In this document: positions 56,861-64,000 of the stretch, in pieces
Numbering within the stretch: position 1 is the stretch's first letter
How the letters are laid out: every line of letters starts with the position of its first letter
Assembly (NCBI RefSeq): GCF_000527175.1
Contig: NZ_AZUR01000001.1
Span: 965,011 to 1,029,010 of the forward strand
Reading direction: 5' to 3'
Source: Pseudogulbenkiania sp. MAI-1
GTDB taxonomy: Bacteria > Pseudomonadota > Gammaproteobacteria > Burkholderiales > Chromobacteriaceae
Length of the DNA: 64,000 nt
The notes under the pieces: model-generated
What the model saw: the letters and a program-made list of their open reading frames with translations, nothing else
Database searches by the model: none
What the model was told of the DNA's origin: nothing
Made by a program: the position numbers and the translations under genes

Positions 56861-58354
56861 TTGACCAGTCCAACGCCCCCCCATGATGTGCTCGCCACGG
56901 TCGATCTGGGGTCCAACAGTTTCCGTCTGCAGGTCTCCCGCGTGGTGGAAGACCAACTCTATACCCTCGATACCCTCAAAGACACGGTGCGCCTCGGCGC
57001 CGGCCTGACCGACGACAAATTCCTCGACGACGATACCCAGGAGCGGGCGCTGGCTTGTCTCGCGCGCTTCGGCGAGCGCTTGCGCGGCCTCAATTCCAAG
57101 CAGGTGCGCGTGGTCGGCACCAATACCCTGCGCGTCGCCAAGAATGCCCCCGCCTTCATCGAGCGCGCCGAGGCGCTGCTCGGTTTCCCGATTGAAATCA
57201 TCGCCGGGCGCGAAGAAGCGCGCCTGATCTATATCGGCGCCGCCCACTCCTTGCCGGCCACCCGCGAGCGCCGGCTGGTGGTGGACATCGGCGGCGGCTC
57301 GACCGAATTCATCATTGGCAGCCAGTTCCGCGCGCTGGTGACCGAAAGCCTGCCGCTGGGCTGCGTCAGCTACAGCCGGCGCTTCTTCGCCGACGGCAAG
57401 CTCAACCGTTCCAATTTCCAGGATGCCATCATGGCGGCGCGCGCCGAAGTGCAGCGCATCGTCCACGAATACCGTCCGGAAGAATGGCAACTGGCGGTGG
57501 GCACCTCCGGCACCGCCCGCGCCTTGCGCGACGCGTTGGAAATCAACGACTACTCCGCCGCCGACATCACCCTGCCGGGTATGGAACGGCTCAAGAATGA
57601 ACTGATCCGTTTCGGCAACCTCAAATACGTCAACCTGAACGGCCTCAAGGCCGACCGGGTGCCGGTCATCGCCGGCGGGCTCTCGATCATGATCGCCATT
57701 TTCGAGGAACTGGCGATCGACAAGATGATCGTCGCCGAAGGCGCGCTGCGCGACGGCGTGCTCTACGACCTGTTGGGGCGGCACCGGGAGAAGGACATGC
57801 GCGACACCACCGTGGCCCAGTTCAAGCGCCGCTATCACGTCGATCTGGCGCAGTCGCAACGCGTGACGGCGCTGGCGGAACGGCTGTGCCGCATGCTGTG
57901 TGGCGACGACTGCGATCCGGATGCCCTGAAGCGCCTGCAGTGGGCCGCGCGCCTGCACGAAATCGGTCTCACCATCGCCCATACCGCCTATCACAAGCAT
58001 TCCGCCTACATCCTGCAGAATGCCGACATGCCGGGCTTCTCCAAGCGCGAGCAGGCCACGCTGGCCAGCATCGTGCTGGGGCAGCGCGGCGACATGGGCA
58101 AGATGGTGTCGCTGCTGTCCGAGCCGGGACACTGGCGGGCGATGGTGGCGCTGCGGCTGGCGGTGCTGTTCTACCGCAGTCGCAACGATATCGTCCTGCC
58201 CGAAGTGCTGGAGTTGCGCCAGACCCCGCGCGGCTTCGCCCTGACCCTGGACAAGGCCTGGCTCGCCGCCAACCCGCTCACCGCCAGCGCCTTCAAGCAG
58301 GAGGTCAAGCAGTGGGACAACATCGGTTTCACGCTTGATATCGTGCGCGCATGA
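56861..58354 (+). CDS. ppx: Exopolyphosphatase
   Basis: Releases phosphate from polyphosphate (and possibly pppGpp); about 497 residues. The actin-like ATPase folds show LATVDLGSNSFRLQV and VVDIGGGSTEFIIG; the C-terminal part (from about 310) is an HD-type helical domain. The start is most likely TTG at 56861, with AAGGGG seven bases upstream; a GTG at 56855 sits too close to that ribosome site, and earlier starts overlap the terminator. It overlaps corA by four bases. Confidence 0.92.
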   Translation: MTSPTPPHDVLATVDLGSNSFRLQVSRVVEDQLYTLDTLKDTVRLGAGLTDDKFLDDDTQERALACLARFGERLRGLNSKQVRVVGTNTLRVAKNAPAFIERAEALLGFPIEIIAGREEARLIYIGAAHSLPATRERRLVVDIGGGSTEFIIGSQFRALVTESLPLGCVSYSRRFFADGKLNRSNFQDAIMAARAEVQRIVHEYRPEEWQLAVGTSGTARALRDALEINDYSAADITLPGMERLKNELIRFGNLKYVNLNGLKADRVPVIAGGLSIMIAIFEELAIDKMIVAEGALRDGVLYDLLGRHREKDMRDTTVAQFKRRYHVDLAQSQRVTALAERLCRMLCGDDCDPDALKRLQWAARLHEIGLTIAHTAYHKHSAYILQNADMPGFSKREQATLASIVLGQRGDMGKMVSLLSEPGHWRAMVALRLAVLFYRSRNDIVLPEVLELRQTPRGFALTLDKAWLAANPLTASAFKQEVKQWDNIGFTLDIVRA

Positions 58355-59427
58355 AACGCCATGAAGGGTTGAAGACGAGGGTGCCGACGCTGGGGGAAGC
58401 CCCCGGCACGCTGCTGGCGGTCGGCGAACCCAAGCTGGACGAGCCCCGCATCACCCTGGTGGAGTACGGGCCGTTGTCCTTGCGCGAAACCACCTTCGCC
58501 TCGCTGCAGGAGGGGCTGGCCTATCAGCCCAGCGAGCCGGTGCTGTGGCTCAACGTCTACGGCCTGCACGAGCCGGCGGTGATGCGCGCCATTGGCGAGC
58601 GCTTCGACCTGCACCCGCTGGTGCTGGAAGATATCCTCAACTCCCGCCAGCGCCCCAAGATCGAGGATTACGGCGATTACCTGTTCATCGCCTGCCGGGT
58701 GTTCCAGTTTCCCGGCGAGGGCAATGGCGGGCGGCTTCGGCACGACCAGATCTACCTGGTGGTGGGGCGCCACTTCGTGTTGAGCTTCCAGTCGCGCCCA
58801 CTCGGCGTGTTCGAGCCGGTGCGCGAACGGCTCCGCTCCGCACGCGGGTTGATCCGCTCGCGCGGGGCCGATTACCTCGCCTATTCGCTGCTCGACGCCG
58901 TGGTGGACGACTACTTCGGCGTGCTGGGCCAGTTCACCGAGTACGTCGAGCAGACCGACAGCCAGCTCCTGGTCGGGCGCGACGCCAGCATCCTGCGGCG
59001 CATCCAGCGCCTCAAGCACGACTGCCTGCGGCTGCGCCGCTCCATCCTGCCGGTGCGCGAAGTGCTGGGGGCGTTGAGCCGGGGCGACTACGCGTTTTTC
59101 CAGCCAGAAACACGGGTCTACCTGCGCGATGCCTACGACCATACCGTGCACGTGATCGAATCGCTGGAGATGTCGCGCGAACTGGTCGGCGATATGCTCG
59201 ACCTCTACCTCTCCACCCAGTCCAACCGCCTCAACCTGCAGATGCGGGTGCTGACCGCCCTGTCGATGATCTTCATGCCGCTGACTCTGATCGCCGGCAT
59301 CTACGGTATGAATTTCGAGAACATGCCGGAACTGCACTGGCGCTACGGCTATTTCATCATCCTGGCTCTGATGGTGGCTCTGGGGGCGGCGCTGTACTTC
59401 GTGTTCTGGCGCCGCAAGTGGCTGTGA
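58351..59427 (+). CDS. corA: Magnesium and cobalt transporter CorA
   Basis: A 358-residue CorA-type divalent cation channel. The large cytosolic N-terminal domain contains LWLNVYGLHEP and HPLVLEDILNSRQRPKIEDY. Two C-terminal membrane helices flank the selectivity motif YGMNFENMPEL, followed by the basic tail FWRRKWL. The ATGA overlap couples it to ppx. Confidence 0.94.
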   Translation: MKRHEGLKTRVPTLGEAPGTLLAVGEPKLDEPRITLVEYGPLSLRETTFASLQEGLAYQPSEPVLWLNVYGLHEPAVMRAIGERFDLHPLVLEDILNSRQRPKIEDYGDYLFIACRVFQFPGEGNGGRLRHDQIYLVVGRHFVLSFQSRPLGVFEPVRERLRSARGLIRSRGADYLAYSLLDAVVDDYFGVLGQFTEYVEQTDSQLLVGRDASILRRIQRLKHDCLRLRRSILPVREVLGALSRGDYAFFQPETRVYLRDAYDHTVHVIESLEMSRELVGDMLDLYLSTQSNRLNLQMRVLTALSMIFMPLTLIAGIYGMNFENMPELHWRYGYFIILALMVALGAALYFVFWRRKWL

Positions 59428-59447
59428 CCAACGCCTGATCGTACAAC

Positions 59448-59633
59448 GAGGCCCTGTCGATACAGGGCCTCAGGCTGCTAACGAAGTGCTTCAATGCGTT
59501 TTTACAGGACCCGGCAAAGCCGGGCCTCTCCACCTCAGTATTTGATTCCGCAGCCTGCCCATCTATTCCCAATTCTTCGCTGAGCCAATCTCTGCGATAG
59601 ATTGGCATGCAGTCCGCCCTTGCCCTGCAAGGG
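59448..59633. repeat. Cluster of four hairpins between corA and copA
   Basis: Perfect stems lie at 59448-59471 (GAGGCCCTGT/ACAGGGCCTC), 59510-59524 (CCCGGC-AAA-GCCGGG), 59584-59606 (GCCAATCT/AGATTGGC) and 59617-59633 (CCCTTGC-CCT-GCAAGGG). The first may help end the corA transcript, though no T-run follows. No gene was found. The series could be repeat debris or a structured RNA. Confidence 0.5.
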
Positions 59634-59690
59634 AGCCTCGCTACGCTCGAGAGAGTTTGCCAACAATTGCGCGCATGGCGGAGATTTCGC

Positions 59691-59722
59691 TTGCTTTCAT
59701 ATACCCTATTGGGGTATATAAT
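59691..59722 (+). promoter_or_regulatory. copA promoter with CsoR-like metal-sensor dyad
   Basis: A perfect dyad ATATACCC-TATTG-GGGTATAT (59699-59719) overlaps a consensus -10 TATAAT (59717-59722). TTGCTT (59691-59696) could be the -35 with a 20-base spacer. The core TACCCTATTGGGGTA resembles CsoR-family copper operators such as that of Bacillus copZA. The long spacer with a central dyad would also suit a MerR-type regulator, but the CueR sequence (CCTTCC/GGAAGG) is absent. Confidence 0.6.
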
Positions 59723-59752
59723 GAGGGTGACCCAATAATAAAGGAGCGAGTG

Positions 59753-62107
59753 ATGAGTCGCACCGAGCTGACCCTGCCGATTGAAGGCATGACCTGCGCC
59801 GCCTGCGCCAGCCGCATCGAGAAGGTGCTCAACCGCCTCGACGGCGTCGAGGCGCAGGTTAACTTCGCCAGCGAAACCGCCCGGGTGGCGTTCGATTCGC
59901 AGCAGCAGACGCCGCAGCAACTGGTCGAGCGCATCCATCAGAGCGGCTACCGCGTACCCGAGGAGCGGCTGGAGCTGGATATCGGCGGCATGACCTGCGC
60001 CGCCTGCGCCGCGCGCATCGAAAAGGTGCTGAACCGCCTGCCCAGTGTGCGCGCCAGCGTCAATTTCGCCAGCGAAACCGCCATCCTGCATTTTCCGGCG
60101 GGAGCGGTGGCGCTGGAGACGGCCGTCGCGGCGGTGCAGAAAGCCGGCTACAGTGCGACACCTCGGGCCACGGAGGGGGCCGACACCCTGGCCGAGAAGC
60201 ACCGCCAGGCTTATCTCAAGGAACTGCGCTGGTTCTGGTTCGCCGCGCTGCTGACCGCGCCCTTGCTGTGGGAAATGACCGCCATGCTGGGCGGGGACGC
60301 GCATGGCGTATTGCCGCGCTGGCTGCAACTGGCGCTGGCCACGCCGGTGCAATTCCTGGCCGGCTGGCGTTTCTACAAGGGCAGCTGGCACGTGCTGCGC
60401 AGCGGCGGCGCCAACATGGACGTGCTGGTGGCGCTGGGCACCAGCATGGCTTATCTGCTGTCAGCGGTGGTGACGCTGGCAGGCTGGCACGACCAGCACG
60501 TGTATTTCGAAGCCGGCGCGGCGGTCATCACGCTGGTGCTGCTGGGCAAGTTGCTCGAGGCGCGCGCCAAGGGCAAGACCTCGGGCGCCATCGAGGAACT
60601 GATCAAGCTGGCGCCCAAAACCGCCTGGATAGAGAACGCGGGTCAGTTGATGGAAGTGCCGGTGGCGCAGCTGCAGCCGGGCGATGTGGTGCTGGTGCGC
60701 CACGGCGAGCGCATCGCGGTGGACGGCGAGGTGATCGCCGGCCATGCCGCCGTCGACGAGAGCATGCTCACCGGCGAGAGCCTGCCGGTGTCCAAGAGCG
60801 TGGGCGATGCGGTATATGCCGGCACCCAGAACCAGGACGGCACGCTCACGGTGCGCGCCACCGGCGTCGGCAGCCGGACCCAACTGGCCGACATCGTGCG
60901 GCTGGTGTCCGAGGCGCAGGGCTCGAAGGCGCCGATCCAGCGCCTGGCCGACGTGATCTCCGGTGTGTTCGTGCCGGCGGTGGTGGTAATCAGCGTCGTG
61001 ACGCTGCTCGCCACCGGCTGGTTGACGGGTGATTGGGTGCGCGCGCTGATCCATGCCGTGGCGGTGCTGGTGATCGCCTGCCCCTGCGCGCTGGGGCTGG
61101 CGACGCCGACGGCGGTAATGGTGGGCATCGGCAACGGCGCGCGGCGCGGCATTCTGTTCCGCAACGCGGCCGCGCTGGAGACGGCGGGGCGGTTGACGGC
61201 GCTGGTGGTGGACAAGACCGGCACCCTGACCGAAGGCCGGCCGGTGGTGACCGACGTGCTGCCGCTGACGGTGCCGCGCGACACCCTGCTGCAGCTGGCG
61301 GCCAGCCTCGAAGCCGGCTCGGAGCACCCGCTGGCGCGTGCGGTATTGAGCTTCGCCGAGGAACAGGGGCTGGCGCGCTTGCCGGTGCAGGGCTTCCGCG
61401 CCGAGGTCGGGCGCGGGGTCGAGGCCGAGGTCGAGGGGTACGGCCGTCTGCGCGTCGGCGTGCCCGACTGGTTGAGCGACACCCTGCCAGAAGCGGCCAA
61501 CGCCTTCTACGCCGAGGGCAAGACCGTGATCGCGCTGGGTCGGGAGGGCGAGCTGATGGGGCTGTTGGCCATCGCCGACAGGCTGCGGCCCGGTTCGACC
61601 GAGGCGGTCGCCAGCTTGCGCCGGCTCGGCGTGAGGGTGGTGATGCTGACCGGCGACAAGGCGGCCACCGCCGCCAGCATCGCCGCCGCCGTAGGCATCA
61701 CCGAATTCCGCGCCGAGGTGAAGCCGCAGGACAAGGCGGCGGCGGTGACCGAGCTGCAGCAGGCCGGCTACAAGGTCGGCATGGTCGGCGACGGCGTCAA
61801 CGACGCCCCCGCACTGGCGGCGGCCGACGTCGGCTTCGCCATGGGCGCGGGCTCGGACGTGGCGATCGAAACCGCCGACGTGACGCTGCGCCAGGGCGAC
61901 ATGCGGCATGCCGCCGACGCCATCCGGCTGTCGCGCGTGACCCTGCGCAAGATTCGCCAGAACCTGTTCTTCGCCTTTATCTACAACGTACTCGGCATCC
62001 CGCTGGCGGCACTGGGCTGGCTCAACCCGGTAATCGCTGGGGCGGCGATGGCGGCCAGTTCGGTGTCGGTGGTGAGTAATTCGCTGCTGCTGCGGCGCTG
62101 GCGCTGA
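59753..62107 (+). CDS. copA: Copper-translocating P1B-type ATPase
   Basis: A 784-residue Cu(I) export pump of the inner membrane. Two N-terminal HMA domains each carry GMTCAACA. The membrane metal site is CPC (VIACPCALGLATPTA), the phosphorylation site DKTGTLTEG, the hinge MVGDGVNDAPAL, and the His-Pro dipeptide GSEHPLARA. The ATG at 59753 follows AAGGAG; an earlier in-frame ATG would include the operator. Two HMA domains and the copper-responsive-looking promoter favour detoxification rather than the cbb3-assembly pump CcoI, though the latter cannot be excluded. Confidence 0.93.
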   Translation: MSRTELTLPIEGMTCAACASRIEKVLNRLDGVEAQVNFASETARVAFDSQQQTPQQLVERIHQSGYRVPEERLELDIGGMTCAACAARIEKVLNRLPSVRASVNFASETAILHFPAGAVALETAVAAVQKAGYSATPRATEGADTLAEKHRQAYLKELRWFWFAALLTAPLLWEMTAMLGGDAHGVLPRWLQLALATPVQFLAGWRFYKGSWHVLRSGGANMDVLVALGTSMAYLLSAVVTLAGWHDQHVYFEAGAAVITLVLLGKLLEARAKGKTSGAIEELIKLAPKTAWIENAGQLMEVPVAQLQPGDVVLVRHGERIAVDGEVIAGHAAVDESMLTGESLPVSKSVGDAVYAGTQNQDGTLTVRATGVGSRTQLADIVRLVSEAQGSKAPIQRLADVISGVFVPAVVVISVVTLLATGWLTGDWVRALIHAVAVLVIACPCALGLATPTAVMVGIGNGARRGILFRNAAALETAGRLTALVVDKTGTLTEGRPVVTDVLPLTVPRDTLLQLAASLEAGSEHPLARAVLSFAEEQGLARLPVQGFRAEVGRGVEAEVEGYGRLRVGVPDWLSDTLPEAANAFYAEGKTVIALGREGELMGLLAIADRLRPGSTEAVASLRRLGVRVVMLTGDKAATAASIAAAVGITEFRAEVKPQDKAAAVTELQQAGYKVGMVGDGVNDAPALAAADVGFAMGAGSDVAIETADVTLRQGDMRHAADAIRLSRVTLRKIRQNLFFAFIYNVLGIPLAALGWLNPVIAGAAMAASSVSVVSNSLLLRRWR

Positions 62108-62127
62108 GCTGGAGGGAGAAGGCGTGT

Positions 62128-62895
62128 CTACAGCTCCATCGTCACGCCGGCCTTGAGCTGCTCGACCAGCAGGTGCGGCGGCAGGATGGCGCGGATGTGC
62201 TGCATCATGCGCGGCTCCTCGCCAGGGTCGAGATGGCTGACCCACAGATGCGCCGCCGGCGGCAGCGGGTCGAGCAGCGGCGCCAGCAGCGACGGCGCCA
62301 TGTGGCCGTAGCGGCGCGCCTGCTCCAGGTGATCGTCGTCGTAGGTGATCTCGCACAACACGTCGGATAGCGACGGCACCTGGGAGATCCATTGCCAGAA
62401 CGCCGGGCAGGGGCCGGTGTCGCCGCTGAACGCCAGTGCGCGCCACTCACCTTCGATCAGCCAGCCGATGGCAGGGATGCTGTGCGCGGCCGGCAAGGCC
62501 GTGGCCATGCCGCCGGACAGCGCGACGGTGTCGCCCACCTCGAGCGGCTGCAGCCGGACGTAGGGTGCTTCGGCGCTGGGGGTGGTGGTGTAATCGGGCC
62601 AGATCACGCCGTTGAACAGGTGCTGCTTGACGGCGTTGAGCGTCGCCTGCTGGCTGTGTACGGTGATGCCGGGGCCGTTGTGGCCGGCATGCACGTCGGC
62701 CAGCAGCGGCAGGAAACCGCAGTGGTCGAGATGGCTGTGCGTCAGCAGCACGCGCTCGATGCGCAGCAACTGGGCGACTTCCAGCGAGCCGACGCCGGTG
62801 CCGCAATCGATCAGCGTGTTGTCGTCGAGGAGAAAGCTGGTGGTGTGGGCCGGGCGGCCGATGCCGCTGGAGGCGCCCAGGATGGTGACTCGCAT
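62128..62895 (-). CDS. Class II 3',5'-cyclic-nucleotide phosphodiesterase (metallo-beta-lactamase fold)
   Basis: A 255-residue metal hydrolase. The motif THSHLDHCGFLPLL is the class II PDE variant (HxHLDH) of the beta-lactamase metal site; further ligands lie in AAHSIPAIGW, FSGDTGPCPAFW and WVSHLDPGE. Relatives hydrolyse cAMP or cGMP. It is convergent with copA, with only 20 bases between the stops. Confidence 0.83.
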   Translation of the reverse strand: MRVTILGASSGIGRPAHTTSFLLDDNTLIDCGTGVGSLEVAQLLRIERVLLTHSHLDHCGFLPLLADVHAGHNGPGITVHSQQATLNAVKQHLFNGVIWPDYTTTPSAEAPYVRLQPLEVGDTVALSGGMATALPAAHSIPAIGWLIEGEWRALAFSGDTGPCPAFWQWISQVPSLSDVLCEITYDDDHLEQARRYGHMAPSLLAPLLDPLPPAAHLWVSHLDPGEEPRMMQHIRAILPPHLLVEQLKAGVTMEL

Positions 62896-62968
62896 CGCCG
62901 TGCTCCAACAGGAAGTGCAGTCCCGATTGTAGTCGACGCGCCGGCCATCCTCTAACCCATCTCGCCGC

Positions 62969-64000
62969 TCAGGCCGCCTGTCCCACCGCCGCCTCCAGCC
63001 GCTGGCGCAGCAGCCGGCTCAGCTGTTCCAGCAGCCACGACAGCAGCAGCATGGCCAGGATCAGGCTGGCCGCCGTCGGCAGCTGGAACAGCGACAATGC
63101 CAGGTAGAGCTGCTGCCCCAGTCCCCCTGCGCCGACGATGCCGAGTACCGAGGCCGCGCGGATATTGTTCTCGCCGCGATACAGCGCGTAGGCCAGCCAC
63201 TGTGCCCATACCTCGGGCAGCAGGCCGTAGCAGAAGGCGCCGAGGCGGCCAGCGCCGAGCGCGCGCAAGGCCTGCTCCGGGGCGGGCGGGGCGTTCTCCA
63301 GCGTTTCGGCGAACAGCCGCCCCAGCACGCCGCTGGTGTGCAAGGCCAGTGCTAGCACCCCGGCCGCCGGTCCCAGACCGACCGCCAGCACCGCCAGCGA
63401 GGCCCACAGCAGGTCGGGGATGCCGCGCAGCAGATTGAGCAGCAGTCGTGCCAGCGTTTTCAAGGGGCGGCCAAGTCGGCCGGAGGCCGGCAGCGCCAAC
63501 AGGGCGGCGCCGACAAACGCCAGCGCGGTGCCCAGCAGTGCCATCGCCAAGGTCTCCAGCGCGCCGCGGCCGATGTCGGCGAGCAGGGTAGGGCTGGTGT
63601 CCGGCGGCAGGAACTCGCCGGCGAAACGCAGCAGGCTGCCGCCGTCGAAACCCGCTTCGTGCCACGCCGGTAGCAGCCAGGCGACGCTGGCCATGGCGGC
63701 CAGTAGTGCGGTCGCCGCCAGCACGGCGCCGCCCTGTCGGCTCTCCAGCAGCCGGCGAGACAGCCGGCTGACGCCCTCGGTAGCCAGCACCATCAGCAGG
63801 AAGACCAGCAGCAAGGTGCTGACCTCGCCGCCGTTCATCATCTTGATCGAGGTGTCGAGCAACTGCCCGATGCCGCCGGCTCCGACGAAACCCATCACCG
63901 CCGAGGCGCGGATCGCGCATTCCCAGCGGTACACGCTATAACTCACCAGTTCCGGCAGCGCCTGCGGCAGCAGCGCGTAGCCGAGCACCTGTGCACGTCC
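62969..64000 (-). CDS. phnE: Phosphonate-type ABC transporter permease, two fused PhnE domains (partial)
   Basis: Inner-membrane permease, open at the window edge so its N-terminus is missing; at least 343 residues are present. The C-terminal part of one PhnE domain ends with the EAA-like loop and MGFVGAGGIGQLLDTSIK. A second complete PhnE-type domain (from about ETLAMALLGTALAFVG) ends similarly in LGIVGAGGLGQQLYLALS. The two repeats in one chain would form the whole channel without dimerising. Substrate, phosphonate or phosphite, is inferred from the family only. Confidence 0.85.
   Translation of the reverse strand, partial: GRAQVLGYALLPQALPELVSYSVYRWECAIRASAVMGFVGAGGIGQLLDTSIKMMNGGEVSTLLLVFLLMVLATEGVSRLSRRLLESRQGGAVLAATALLAAMASVAWLLPAWHEAGFDGGSLLRFAGEFLPPDTSPTLLADIGRGALETLAMALLGTALAFVGAALLALPASGRLGRPLKTLARLLLNLLRGIPDLLWASLAVLAVGLGPAAGVLALALHTSGVLGRLFAETLENAPPAPEQALRALGAGRLGAFCYGLLPEVWAQWLAYALYRGENNIRAASVLGIVGAGGLGQQLYLALSLFQLPTAASLILAMLLLSWLLEQLSRLLRQRLEAAVGQAA

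Overview
This GC-rich window reads as chromosomal core DNA of a betaproteobacterium, most likely Neisseriales (Chromobacteriaceae-like: Chromobacterium, Vogesella, Pseudogulbenkiania or a relative). The placement is inference. It rests on the single long TCA-cycle operon, the cbb3 oxidase operon behind an FNR-type box, and the general look of the proteins; no search was possible. There is no prophage, integron, CRISPR array or intact insertion sequence.

Region 1 (1-14121): a GntR/UTRA regulator with palindromes at its own promoter, then a colinear TCA operon sdhC-sdhD-sdhA-sdhB-sdhE-gltA-sucA-sucB-lpd-sucC-sucD ending in a strong intrinsic terminator. Every sizeable gap from gltA to sucC carries a GC-rich hairpin without a U-tract. 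Region 2 (14171-19150): an LEA-like lipoprotein and LysR pair, a gene-free stretch ending in a strong terminator (candidate small RNA), an OmpA-type lipoprotein, a hot-dog thioesterase and a pseudouridine synthase. Region 3 (18338-22108, minus): a surface-glycan operon (ArnT-like GT39, GT2, GtrA, YdjC/ChbG deacetylase) whose first gene is split by a one-base frameshift. Region 4 (22337-24001): tryptophanase preceded by a TnaC-type leader peptide. Region 5 (24016-29845, minus): ccoNOQP-ccoG-ccoH plus a YbaY lipoprotein.

Region 6 (30162-39272): M61 peptidase, PepN, RlmF, a 2OG-Fe(II) oxygenase, chorismate synthase and a degenerate EAL-HDOD protein. Region 7 (39300-41362) looks like an accessory patch: a probable group II intron fragment, an AraC regulator, an ABM monooxygenase and tRNA-Ser(CGA). 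Region 8 (41538-49192): aminotransferase, Mrp, a structured inverted-repeat element, MetRS, a small unknown protein with a long structured leader, acylphosphatase, initiator tRNA, YaaA and Dtd. Region 9 (49259-56003): MltD, then the gloB/yafS-rnhA-dnaQ neighbourhood continuing into ispD-ispF-rpiA. Region 10 (56069-64000): phoU-ppx-corA, a hairpin cluster, a CopA copper ATPase behind a CsoR-like dyad, a class II cyclic-nucleotide phosphodiesterase and a fused double-PhnE permease cut by the window edge.

The genes most worth following are regulatory: the TnaC-like leader, the putative LysR-linked small RNA, the hairpin series in the TCA operon, the copA dyad and the inverted-repeat element upstream of metG.
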